Origin: CAZUVM01 sp964623885
Lineage (GTDB): Bacteria; Verrucomicrobiota; Verrucomicrobiia; Limisphaerales; UBA8199
Assembly: GCA_964623885.1 (NCBI GenBank)
Contig: CAZUVM010000217.1
Coordinates: forward strand, 9,546-73,545
Reading direction: 5' to 3'
Length of the DNA: 64,000 nt
The translations under genes and the position numbers were made by a program. Each line of letters starts with the position of its first letter. The first letter of the stretch is position 1. The notes below the pieces were generated by a model. The model did not search any database and was not told where the DNA came from. It was given only the letters and a program-made list of their open reading frames with translations. Positions 35,277-44,700 of the stretch are shown one piece after another.

Positions 35277-35340
35277 GGGACGTCTCGTCCCCGATTGATC
35301 TAGTTACACCAACCGCGTGGACGTACCTCGTCCCCGCCCC
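35277..35340. repeat. REP family B pair
   Basis: A perfect GGGGACGTCTCGTCCCC (35277-35293) and a mutated partner GGACGTACCTCGTCCCC (35319-35335, then GCCCC) lie in the gap between the divergent rnhB and TPR genes. Nothing else is seen in 35180-35448. Confidence 0.8.
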
Positions 35341-35448
35341 GACAACCCTTAACTGAGGCGTTACGCAAAAAGAGGAGCGTGCTTGAACCTTATCGTGCCC
35401 TGCCTTGACAACTTCAATCATGATGCTCACTCTCAAACTATATCCGGC

Positions 35449-36534
35449 ATGAATAACATTGATGTTCTTATCCGTCCGGTTCTCCGGCATTTCTCGCGCT
35501 GCTCAAGTGGCTCCGCGTTGATTTATCTCATCATGGCTGGCATCGCCCTGGCATTCATTTTTCCCGCCGCAGCCGCCGATACCAATGCGCCTCGCACGGC
35601 CCAGGATACGAATTCCGAGGAAGTGTTGCGGGCGTACCTGCAATTGCAGGAGCAGCTCCACGCCACCCAGCTCGCGGTCGAGCAGAACCGCCGCGAGTAT
35701 CAGGAAGCCGCCGCCCAGAATGAAGAAGCCCTGGCGAATCGACTGCGCGCGATCGAACAGGCGCTGGCGGCCCAACGCTCGCGCGAACTCGACGCCATGC
35801 AAAGCTCCAATCGCGTCATGCTTATCGTGGCCGGCTCCTTTGCCGTGGTGGGCTTCGTCGCGATGCTGATTATGGCTTATTTCCAGTGGCGCACCGTCAA
35901 CGGGTTGGCCGAGTTATCCGCCACGCTCCCGGCTGGGCGGGCGCTCGGTTTTGGCGGCGGGCTGCCCGCGCTTGGGACCGGTGAGCTTCACATAGGCAAC
36001 CCCGCGGCGGCGGAGCAATCCAACGCGCGGCTGCTGGGTGCACTCGGCCAGCTTGAAAAGCGCCTGTACGAGTTGGAGCATGCGGCAACGACCCACACGG
36101 TTGAAGCAACGGGGCCAACCAAATCCGGCAATGGCGATTCCAACGGCAATGGCCACAGCCTTAGTCAGGAGCACGGCGCTGGATCATCAGCCGAAACTGC
36201 AACCGGTGACGCCGGCCAGATCCGCGCTCTGTTGGTCAAAGGGGAATCGCTATTGGACCGCAACGAGGCCGAGGCTGCCCTGGCTTGCTTTGATGAACTG
36301 CTCGCCTTGGCCCCGAATCACGCCGAGGGGCTGGTGAAAAAAGGCGCAGCGCTTGAGAAGCTTCAAAAACCCACTGAAGCCATCGCCTGCTACGATCGCG
36401 CCATCGCAACCGACGCCTCGATGACCATCGCCTATCTCCACAAAGGCGGCCTGTGCAATCGCCTCGAACGGTTCAATGACGCCCTCCAGTGCTACGAACA
36501 GGCCCTGCGCACGCAAGAAAAAAGGAAAGCTTAG
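35449..36534 (+). CDS. Membrane protein with coiled coil and TPR repeats
   Basis: 361 residues from ATG at 35449; an upstream TTG at 35383 would add 22 residues without gain. A hydrophobic stretch (ALIYLIMAGIALAFIFPAAA) looks like a signal or anchor. A long coiled coil (LQEQLHATQLAVEQNRREYQ and onward) follows, then a second membrane segment (VMLIVAGSFAVVGFVAMLIM), a Gly/Ala/Asn-rich linker and C-terminal TPRs (ALACFDELLALAPNHAEGLV, AIACYDRAIATDASM, ALQCYEQALRT). Probably a scaffold on the periplasmic or cytoplasmic face of the inner membrane. The partner is unknown. Confidence 0.8.
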   Translation: MNNIDVLIRPVLRHFSRCSSGSALIYLIMAGIALAFIFPAAAADTNAPRTAQDTNSEEVLRAYLQLQEQLHATQLAVEQNRREYQEAAAQNEEALANRLRAIEQALAAQRSRELDAMQSSNRVMLIVAGSFAVVGFVAMLIMAYFQWRTVNGLAELSATLPAGRALGFGGGLPALGTGELHIGNPAAAEQSNARLLGALGQLEKRLYELEHAATTHTVEATGPTKSGNGDSNGNGHSLSQEHGAGSSAETATGDAGQIRALLVKGESLLDRNEAEAALACFDELLALAPNHAEGLVKKGAALEKLQKPTEAIACYDRAIATDASMTIAYLHKGGLCNRLERFNDALQCYEQALRTQEKRKA

Positions 36535-36544
36535 TCGGAACGAT

Positions 36545-36606
36545 GCTATTGTCTTCGGGGACCGCGCCCGCCCCGGGCGCTGCCAACCGGCGCCCCGCCG
36601 GTTGGC
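36545..36606. repeat. GC-rich double hairpin repeat (family D) after a stop codon
   Basis: Starts 10 bases after the TPR gene stop. It contains CGCGCCCGCCCCGGGCGC and a perfect 10-bp stem GCCAACCGGC / GCCGGTTGGC (36582-36591, 36597-36606) with a 5-base loop. A related element lies after gltD at 48158. It could end transcription from both sides, as the next gene is convergent. Confidence 0.75.
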
Positions 36607-36622
36607 TCTTACGAGCCCGAGC

Positions 36623-37204
36623 TCACCAGAGAAATGATTTCTGTTCTCCCAATAGCTTGTTTCCTTGCCAGATACTGACGCGCCAGGCAGTAACATGGCC
36701 GAACCGTTTGTAATCTTCACCCGCCAAAGTAAGGCTGGTCCAGTGGCTAAACAGACCGACCGTGGGTTCAACTTCTTTTTCGAGCTTCATTTGCTTCGGC
36801 AGTTCGCCTGCCGCCGGACCGCGTAGTTCAACGCGGAGCTTCACTGGTTCGTCAATCCATCCCTTAACCTTCCATTGTGTGTAGAATGTCATTCCGGACC
36901 GCTTCTCCGGGTGCTCCCGCAAATAGACCTGATAAGCATCGCGCTCGTAAAGGCTGGGCGAGAGGGAGTTTCGCCCCTTTAGATCCAAGTACTCTGGCAA
37001 GACCTTAACGATGCGCCCGGTCCCCGCCCAGGCCGGCAAACACAGCAGGCAACAAATCAGGCAGATCACAATCGCCCAATCAGCTCGGGCACAGGAGTGT
37101 GACATTGGTGCTGGTTGATCAGTTGGTGCAACCGCTCTCGGGCTCGCTCCGCGTCGGTCCATGATTGACAGATAGTCCCTCAACCTTGCCAATTCAAGCC
37201 TCAT
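36623..37204 (-). CDS. Small secreted protein of unknown function
   Basis: 193 residues from ATG at 37204; ATGs at 37162 and 37105 are also possible and would place the signal peptide (IVICLICCLLCLPAWAG) nearer the N-terminus. The mature part (about 130 residues) has RIVKVLPEYLDLKGRNSLSP, LYERDAYQVYLREHPE, FYTQWKVKG and VTAWRVSIWQGNKLLGEQKS. It looks like a single beta-rich domain. No family is recognised with confidence. It is convergent with the TPR gene. Confidence 0.7.
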   Translation of the reverse strand: MRLELARLRDYLSIMDRRGASPRAVAPTDQPAPMSHSCARADWAIVICLICCLLCLPAWAGTGRIVKVLPEYLDLKGRNSLSPSLYERDAYQVYLREHPEKRSGMTFYTQWKVKGWIDEPVKLRVELRGPAAGELPKQMKLEKEVEPTVGLFSHWTSLTLAGEDYKRFGHVTAWRVSIWQGNKLLGEQKSFLW

Positions 37205-37215
37205 CCGTTAACCGA

Positions 37216-37358
37216 TAACTGATTACTCGATTACTGATTACTGCTCGTTAGAGGTTGGAAGTTGGGCGTTGGACGTTCGATGTTCGACATTGGATTTGGA
37301 CGTTCAGGTTCCATATCCCCTCTCTGCGTTTCTCCGCGCTCTTTGCGCCTCTGCGGTA
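37216..37358. repeat. Intergenic repeat cluster
   Basis: Contains TAACTGATTACTCGATTAC (37216-37234, also found exactly at 41550-41568), a run of imperfect GTTGGACGTTCGATGTTCG repeats, and a 27-base unit at 37332-37358 identical to 46564-46590. No gene is seen between 37205 and 37402. Confidence 0.7.
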
Positions 37359-37402
37359 GGTTCTGCCTTCCGTTCAGTTCCGCTGCGCTGGGCGTTTCGC
37401 GG

Positions 37403-38656
37403 TTATTCGCTTCGGATCGCCTGGACCGGATCCAGCCGAGCAGCCCGCACGGCGGGAATCATGCCGGCAATGAGTCCAACCACGGTGAGAATGAAGCAGC
37501 CAGTCAACAGGGCCGAGAAGGATACGGCGAGATGGATGTCGCCGCGTCCGGTCGTGTCATCGAAGATGGGTCCCAGCATCGGCAGCGTGCCAATAAGCTT
37601 CACCAGCACGATCGTGAGCAGAAACCCCAGCAGCCCGCCAGAGACCGTGAGCACCAAGCCTTCAAAAAGAATCTGCAGGAGGATATGACGGCGCCGCGCG
37701 CCCAGGGCTTTGAGCACACCAATCTCACGGGTGCGCTCGGTCACTGACACCAGCATGATGTTTATCACACCCACGGCGCCAATGCTCAGCGTTAGGGTAC
37801 CGATGATTGTCAATAGCACCTTGAGTCCTAAACTGAGGTTCGTGACGAGTTGGAGAAACTTGTTCCACTCCAGAATCGTCACTGCCCGCTCATCTTTAGC
37901 GTTGAAATTGTGCGCGCGGGCCAGCGCCGCTCGAACGTCCGCAACAACCCGATCGCGGAAACCGTTATTCACGGGCAACAGCACGATATTGTCCAGGTAG
38001 CGTGTATCCTCCAGGCCGGAGAGGGTCGAGAACGGCACGAATGCGGTGACATCATCGGGAGCGGAGTAATTGGTGATTTGGGTCTTCTTCTCGAGGACGC
38101 CGACCACCGAAAAGCGGACCCCTTTAATCTTAATCTCGCTGCCCACCGCGGGCATGCCGCTGAAAAGTTCCTGCCGCAACCTCTCGCCAATCACAGCCAC
38201 ACGACGCCGGTGCAGCACGTCATCCTCGGACAGAAACCGACCGGCGGCTATTTCGGCGCTGCGAATGCGGCCGAACGACGCATACACTCCGCTAATGCCG
38301 TAGCTGCGCGTGCGCTCGCCAAAACTGACCGGATACCACCGCCGAACTTCAGGCGAAACCGCCTCAACCGTCGGCACGCCTTCCTGGATGGCCCGGACAT
38401 CGCTCAGCTCGAGCGGGATATGCCGCCCGGCGCGCTCGCCGCCCGCTTGCAGCGAAGTTTGTCCGGGGAAAACCACAACCAGGTCCTTGCCGATCTGAAG
38501 AAAGGCTTCGGTGAGCGTGCGCTCGAAACCCTGCCCGTAGGCGAGGAGCAACATGAGCGAGGCGACCCCCCAGACAATGCTCAGCATCGTCAGCGCCGAT
38601 CGCAGGCGGTAATGCCCCAGCGCGTTCAACGCCTCTGAGAAAATGTGTCGGATCAT
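37403..38656 (-). CDS. MacB/FtsX-type ABC transporter permease (second)
   Basis: 417 residues from ATG at 38656, which overlaps the previous stop as ATGA; the longer frame to 38827 is rejected. One N-terminal membrane segment (RSALTMLSIVWGVASLMLLL) is followed by a large periplasmic MacB-like domain (about residues 50-270). Three C-terminal helices (begin VLLTIIGTLTLSIGAVGVIN) and the FtsX signature TERTREIGVLKALGARRRHI follow. Such permeases work with a MacA adaptor and a cytoplasmic ATPase in mechanotransmission-type export. No ATPase gene is next to it. Confidence 0.9.
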   Translation of the reverse strand: MIRHIFSEALNALGHYRLRSALTMLSIVWGVASLMLLLAYGQGFERTLTEAFLQIGKDLVVVFPGQTSLQAGGERAGRHIPLELSDVRAIQEGVPTVEAVSPEVRRWYPVSFGERTRSYGISGVYASFGRIRSAEIAAGRFLSEDDVLHRRRVAVIGERLRQELFSGMPAVGSEIKIKGVRFSVVGVLEKKTQITNYSAPDDVTAFVPFSTLSGLEDTRYLDNIVLLPVNNGFRDRVVADVRAALARAHNFNAKDERAVTILEWNKFLQLVTNLSLGLKVLLTIIGTLTLSIGAVGVINIMLVSVTERTREIGVLKALGARRRHILLQILFEGLVLTVSGGLLGFLLTIVLVKLIGTLPMLGPIFDDTTGRGDIHLAVSFSALLTGCFILTVVGLIAGMIPAVRAARLDPVQAIRSE

Positions 38657-39906
38657 TCGTATCTCAAAGCTTCCACCGGCGTAAGTCGCGCGGCGCGTCG
38701 CGCCGGGTAGATCGCGGAAAGGATGCCGACGACAACCAGCGTGGAAAATGCCAGCAACGCTGTCTCGGTCCCGACTGGCAGCCCGGCAAATAACGTCGGC
38801 AAAGGCAGCCGGCTTACGGCCGAGCAAATCCCAAACGCCACCGCCAGTCCGGCCAGGCCGCTCAGAACGGTTAACGCAATCGCTTCGAGGAAAAACTCAA
38901 ACAGGATCCTCCCTGGCGGCGCGCCCACTGCCTGCTTTACCCCGATCTCTCGTGTCCTTTCAGCCACGGACACCAGCATGATGTTCATCACGCCGATGCC
39001 CCCTAGCGCGAGCGTGACCACTGCCATTAGACTGAGAAACAGCTCCATCGAGTCATACAGGCGGTTGACCATCTGGGCGTCTTTCACCGTGTCCCAACAC
39101 CAAATCGCTCCTTCATCTTTTGGGTCAAACCCGTGCAACCGCCCGAGCGCCTGCCGCACCTGGTGCAGCGCGGCTTCGTGGTCCGCCGCGGAAACCGGCA
39201 TAAACAGCAACGTGTCCACGTTCCCGGGACCGATAAACGGACGCGCGTCCGGCGAGTGCCTGGCCATCGCCGTATAAGGAACCAGCACTTTTGTGTCGTC
39301 TAATCCATTATAAGAGCTGTTCTGCTCCTTTTTGCTCAACACGCCAATCACCGTGTAGGGCACGTCCCCGATATACACCTGCGCTCCGACAGCTTCACGA
39401 TCGGCAAACAGTTGCTTCCTCACTTCCTCGCCGAAAATGCACACCGTGCGCGCCTCGTCCAAATCCGCTTCCGAAATCAAGCGACCGCCCGCCAATGGCA
39501 TCGAGCGAATCTGCTGGTAAACCGGCGTGATGCCGTGAGTCGAAAAAGAGCCGGCGTTGAACCGGCTGCGGACCGGCAGTGTGTGCGCCAGCTCGGTCGT
39601 GACATGCTTAACCAGTGGACAATCGCGTTGGATCGCCGCAACGTCATCATATTTGAAATGGACATCGTGTCCTGCTCGTTGGCCGCCGGCCTGAAGCGCT
39701 GTGCGGCCAGGCCAGAGAATCACCAGGTCCGTACCCAGCGCATAGAGCATGTTGCGGTAGCCGAGCTTAAACCCGTCTCCAATGGCGATCATGAACACGA
39801 TTGACGCTATCCCCCAGGAAATCCCGAACATCGTCAGCAGGCTTCGCAGTTTGTGCGCCCAAATGTTGCGCAGAGTCTGGACCGCGATCTCACCCACGAA
39901 GATCAT
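38653..39906 (-). CDS. MacB/FtsX-type ABC transporter permease (first)
   Basis: 417 residues, same length and layout as its downstream partner. The N-terminal helix contains SLLTMFGISWGIASIVFMIA, a periplasmic domain runs from about 50 to 275, and the C-terminal FtsX part has AERTREIGVKQAVGAPPGRI. The pair probably forms a heterodimer. It follows the MacA-like gene after a 201-base gap that holds only repeats. Confidence 0.9.
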   Translation of the reverse strand: MIFVGEIAVQTLRNIWAHKLRSLLTMFGISWGIASIVFMIAIGDGFKLGYRNMLYALGTDLVILWPGRTALQAGGQRAGHDVHFKYDDVAAIQRDCPLVKHVTTELAHTLPVRSRFNAGSFSTHGITPVYQQIRSMPLAGGRLISEADLDEARTVCIFGEEVRKQLFADREAVGAQVYIGDVPYTVIGVLSKKEQNSSYNGLDDTKVLVPYTAMARHSPDARPFIGPGNVDTLLFMPVSAADHEAALHQVRQALGRLHGFDPKDEGAIWCWDTVKDAQMVNRLYDSMELFLSLMAVVTLALGGIGVMNIMLVSVAERTREIGVKQAVGAPPGRILFEFFLEAIALTVLSGLAGLAVAFGICSAVSRLPLPTLFAGLPVGTETALLAFSTLVVVGILSAIYPARRAARLTPVEALRYE

Positions 39907-40060
39907 AGCGCTTCTTTTGGCTTAGCAGTGTCTATTGCAGTTGGAAAAAGGAGCTAACCATGGATGAACCCGATGGAATTGCATTTGTTGTGGAGCAATT
40001 TCGTTCATCACTCGGTGAGTGGGTCGGAAGTCGAACTGGGCCTGTTCTGCTTTGTCCTTA

Positions 40061-40090
40061 TCAGTGTTCATCCGTGTCCATCCGTGGTTC
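40061..40090. repeat. Short intergenic repeat of host-type GTGTTCATCCGTG family
   Basis: Three near-copies of a CATCCGTG unit run in tandem (TCAGTGTTCATCCGTGTCCA, then TCCGTGGTTC). An opposing relative AACCATGGATGAACCCGATG lies at 39957-39976, so 39907-40107 looks like a repeat-filled gap inside the transporter cluster. No ATPase or other gene is present. Confidence 0.6.
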
Positions 40091-40107
40091 AAATGAATTG
40101 TTTTGGC

Positions 40108-41298
40108 TTAGGGCAGAACGACACGGTCGCCGTCCTTAAGGCCTTCAACGACTTCCGCGCGTTGTCCGTTCGAGATCCCGATCTTTACCGGAACCTTGCG
40201 CCAGCCTGATTTGGCCTTCGGATCGAGAAGCTGGGCGGACGGATTTTTGTTGCGGTCATAGGCCAGCGCCGCCTCCGGAATGAGCAGCCGGTTTTGGCGT
40301 TCCTCCAGCACAATCTCCGCATTGGCGGTCATGTTCACCCGTAACCTTTGCTGCGGGTTGGCAATCGTCACCCGCACCTCGAAAGTTGTTACGTTATTCA
40401 ATTCCCGGCCCATGGGAGCAATGCGTTTTACCACACCCTCGAACGATTCGTTGGGGAACGACTCCACCTTGGTGCGCACATGCAGACCGCATTCGGCCTT
40501 GCCGATGTCCGCCTCGTCCACCTCGCCCTTGATGAACACGCTGCTGACATCGCCCAGGACCATGATTTGCGTTGCGGCACTGCCGAGATTCAGAATAGAA
40601 GAAACCGCATCGCCCACTTCCGTATCGCGCACCAGAACCATGCCATTGATCGGCGAGCGAATCGTGGTATAGCCAAGGTTTTCCTCCATCCGTTCCAACA
40701 CCGCTTTGGCCGCCGCCACCCGCGCGCGCGCCTGCTGCACCTGCGCCGAGGCGCTTTGCACCGCGGCATCCAGCAATTCCTGCCGGTTGCGCGAAACCTC
40801 ATAGGCCCGGCTGGCATCGTCCAGTTGTTGTTGCGATGCGATCTTGGCCGTGAACAACCCTTGCGCTCGTTCCCTGTCCCGACGCGCAAATTCCAAATCC
40901 GGGTTGGCGGCTTCGATTCGCGCCCGAGCCTCGGCGGCAACCGCCACCTGCAGATTCGCGTCCTCCGCATCCCGGCTTGCCTTGGCCTCCCGCACCTGAG
41001 CCTGAAGGTCCTCTTTGTCCAACTCCGCCAGAACCTGTCCTTCGGTGACTCGGTCTCCGACGTCAACCATCAGCGCTTTAATGATGCCGTTGGCTTTTGA
41101 TTTAACGGACACCTGCGATAACGCCTGAATTTTGCCGCGCGCAACCACCGAACGCGCAATGTCCCCGCGCTCAACCGTCACTGTTTTTTCCGCCGGAATT
41201 GGTTTTGCCTTCTTGAACACAACACCGCCGAGGATCAGCGCCAAAATCAGTACCGCGGCTATCACCCCGCCCCATAGAAATCCCGAGCGAACCTTCAT
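40108..41298 (-). CDS. MacA/HlyD-like periplasmic adaptor protein
   Basis: 396 residues. An N-terminal anchor (GVIAAVLILALILGGVVF) is followed by a barrel-sandwich (GDIARSVVARGKIQAL, VDVGDRVTEGQVLAELD), a long alpha-hairpin (about residues 105-215), then a beta-barrel and membrane-proximal region (IRSPINGMVLVRDTEVGDAV). It would bridge the inner-membrane permease pair to an outer-membrane channel. First gene of the three-gene minus-strand set. Confidence 0.9.
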   Translation of the reverse strand: MKVRSGFLWGGVIAAVLILALILGGVVFKKAKPIPAEKTVTVERGDIARSVVARGKIQALSQVSVKSKANGIIKALMVDVGDRVTEGQVLAELDKEDLQAQVREAKASRDAEDANLQVAVAAEARARIEAANPDLEFARRDRERAQGLFTAKIASQQQLDDASRAYEVSRNRQELLDAAVQSASAQVQQARARVAAAKAVLERMEENLGYTTIRSPINGMVLVRDTEVGDAVSSILNLGSAATQIMVLGDVSSVFIKGEVDEADIGKAECGLHVRTKVESFPNESFEGVVKRIAPMGRELNNVTTFEVRVTIANPQQRLRVNMTANAEIVLEERQNRLLIPEAALAYDRNKNPSAQLLDPKAKSGWRKVPVKIGISNGQRAEVVEGLKDGDRVVLP

Positions 41299-41799
41299 GA
41301 TTTTATGTCAAGTCTAGTGTCTCACCCTTGCCCCTCTCGGGTCAACTCAATCCGGCCCTCAGCTTTGGCCACGGCTTCGCGCGTACGCAACAAGTGCCTG
41401 CTTCACTTACACGGAACCACCCGAAAAGGTTTCACCTATGTTCGACTATGACCTCGAACCTGGAAGTTGGCCATTGGCGATTCGCAATTGGCACGCATCA
41501 CGTTTCACGCATCACGCATCCCTCCCAGACACCGATTACCGACCACTGGTAACTGATTACTCGATTACGGATTACTCGATTACGGATAATCCACCAATCC
41601 ACCCACACCTCTCCTCGCCATTATCGCGGATAAAAAAATTTCCCGTCTCCCATTTTCATTTCCTAAAGTTCTTATGTTCCTGCGCCGCACCTGTTTCCCT
41701 CCCAAATTCTCAAAAACAAGTATTGCATCGGCTATCGTTTTGGGTACACACTATTCAACTTTAGTTTTGAGCCAGCATGGGGAGCCAAATCTCCCGTAA
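41299..41799. other. Long intergenic region upstream of gltB
   Basis: 500 bases without a supported gene. It holds near-tandem units (GATTACTCGATTACGGATTA, about 41556-41585), ATCACG repeats near 41507-41520 and the 19-mer shared with 37216. It must contain the divergent promoters for the transporter and gltB, but no convincing -35/-10 pair was found by eye. Confidence 0.5.
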
Positions 41800-44700
41800 A
41801 TGACAAGCAAAAGCGACATGAACAGTGATGGTGGGCACAATCGGCGGACCGGACCTCCGCCGCGGCAAGGATTGTACGACCCATGGTTTGAACACGAGGC
41901 CTGCGGCGTGGGTTTCGTGGTCAATATCAAAGGGCGCAAGTCCCATTCCATTATTCAGCAGGCGCTGCAGGTGCTGCTGAATCTCGATCACCGCGGCGCT
42001 TGCGGCTGCGAAGCCAATACTGGTGATGGCGCCGGCATCCTTATCCAGCCACCCCACGAATTTCTTAAGCTCGTTGCCAAGGAAGGCAAAGTGAAACTGC
42101 CGCCACGCGGCGACTATGGTGTCGGCATGCTGTTCCTCCCGCGCGATCCGGCTCAGCGCGCCGAATGCGAAAAAATCTTTGATGAAGTCGTCGTTGAGGA
42201 GGGCCAGAAAGTCCTTGGCTGGCGCACCATTCCGACCAACAACGGTTCACTTGGCACCACCGCGCGCGCCGCCGAGCCGACGATGCGCCAGGTCTTTATC
42301 GGGCGCAATAAGAAGCTCAGCGATGACCTTGCCTTCGAACGCAAGCTCTACGTGATCCGCAAGCGCGCCGAAAATGCCATCCGTTACTCCGGCAAGGTGG
42401 CCGGCGGTGACTTTTTCTATGTCTCGAGCCTTTCCTACAAGACCGTAGTTTACAAAGGAATGCTGCTGACCACGCAGCTACGAGAATACTATCCCGACCT
42501 GTCCCACCCGGCCATCGACTCGGCGCTGGCTCTGGTTCATTCGCGCTTTTCGACCAATACGTTCCCAAGTTGGAACCGCGCCCATCCTTACCGGTACATG
42601 GCGCACAACGGTGAAATCAACACCCTGCGCGGCAACATAAACTGGATGCACGCCCGCCAGGCGATGTTCGAATCCGACCTCTTCGGAGACGACATTAAAA
42701 AGCTTCTGCCCATCGTCTGCACGGACGGCAGCGACTCTGCCATGTTCGACAACAGTCTCGAATTGCTCGTCCTGGCCGGCCGCTCGCTCCCGCACGCGAT
42801 GATGATGATGATCCCCGAGCCATGGACCAAGCATGAGAGCATGAGCCCGGAGAAGAAGGCATTCTACGAATACCATTCCTGCCTCATGGAACCCTGGGAT
42901 GGCCCCGCGTCCATCGCCTTCACCGACGGGCGCAAAATTGGCGCCGTTCTTGATCGTAATGGCCTGCGTCCTTCCCGCTATTACGTCACGAAAGACGACC
43001 TGGTCGTTATGGCCAGCGAAGTCGGCGTGCTGGATATTCCTGCTGACCGCGTCCTCCAGAAAGGCCGGCTTCAGCCCGGCCGCATGTTCCTGATCGACAC
43101 CGAGGAAGGCCGGATCGTCGCAGACGAAGAGCTCAAACAACGCATCGCCACCGAGCAACCTTACCGCGCCTGGCTCGACGAAAACCTCATTCGCCTGGCC
43201 GATGTCCCCGATCCCGGCATTCTGCCCGAGCCGGATCATGAAAGCGTCACCCAGCGCCAGCTCGCTTTTGGTTATACCTTCGAGGATCTGCGCATTCTGA
43301 TGGCCCCCATGGCCCGCGATGGCACGGAAGCAGTTGGCTCCATGGGCACGGACACCCCGCTCGCTGTCCTGTCGAACAAACCGCACCCGCTGTTTAATTA
43401 TTTCAAACAGCTCTTCGCTCAAGTGACCAATCCGCCGATCGATTGCATCCGCGAAGAGATCATCATGTCCACCGAGACCGCCATCGGGTCGGAGCGCAAC
43501 CTGCTCAAGCCGGGTCCGGAACATGCCCGGCTCATCGAACTCAAATCACCCATTCTGACCAACGAAGAGTTCGCTAAGCTGAAACACCTCGATCTGCCCG
43601 GCTTTAAATCAATAACTCTGCCGATCCTTTTCCCGGTTTCCGCTGGCCCTGCTGGCCTCGAGCAAGCAATGACCGAGCTGTTTCGCAAGGTCAACCAGGC
43701 CATTACCGACGGCTATAACGTCGTGGTCCTCTCCGATCGTGGCGTGAACCGCGAATTTGCGGCCATTCCGTCCCTGCTGGCGGTGGCTGGTGTCCATCAT
43801 CATCTCATCCGTGAAGGCACCCGCACGCGCGTTGGGCTCGTTCTGGAATCCGGCGAACCCCGCGAGGTTCACCATTATTCGCTGCTCATCGGTTACGGCT
43901 GCGGCGCCATCAACCCGTACCTGGCCTTCGAGACACTCGATGACATGTTGCGCCAGGGATTGCTCACCGGCATCGACCACAAGACCGCTTGCAAGAATTA
44001 CCTCAAGGCCGCCATGAAAGGCGTCGTCAAGGTGATCTCCAAGATGGGCATTTCCACCATCCAAAGCTATTGGGGCGCTCAAATCTTTGAAGCTGTGGGC
44101 CTCAAACGCGAATTCATCGACAAATACTTTACCTGGACCCCCTCGCGTGTCGAAGGCATCGGCATTGAAATTATCGCCCAGGAAGTTTTGCTGCGCCATC
44201 AGAATGCCTTCCCCGATCGCTCGGTCAACGGCCATGTGCTTGATCCCGGCGGCCAATACCAATGGCGTGACGGCGGCGAATACCACCTGTTCAATCCGCA
44301 GACCGTCCACAAGCTCCAGGCCTCCGTCCGCACCGGCAGCTATAAAGTCTTCAAAGAATACTCAAGTCTCGTCAACGAGCAGAGCCGCACCCTGGCCACG
44401 TTGCGCGGGCTGCTCGATTTTAAAAACGTTAAGCCGATTCCCATCGAGGAAGTCGAATCCGTCGAGAGCATCATGAAGCGCTTTAAGTCCGGCGCCATGA
44501 GTTATGGGTCCATCAGCCAGGAGGCTCACGAAACCCTGGCGATCGCCATGAATCGGATCGGCGGCAAAAGCAATACGGGCGAAGGCGGAGAAGACCCTTC
44601 CCGTTACGTGCCTCTCCCGAACGGCGATTCCAAGAACAGCGCCATCAAGCAAGTCGCTTCCGGGCGGTTCGGTGTGACCAGCCAATACCTGGTCAACGCC

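Noticed and set aside
34229..35356. A 375-codon plus-strand open frame over the rnhB region
   Set aside because: It runs antisense through rnhB and REP B repeats and shows no family pattern.
42478..43524. A 348-codon minus-strand open frame inside gltB
   Set aside because: Antisense shadow of a highly conserved gene with no motif of its own.
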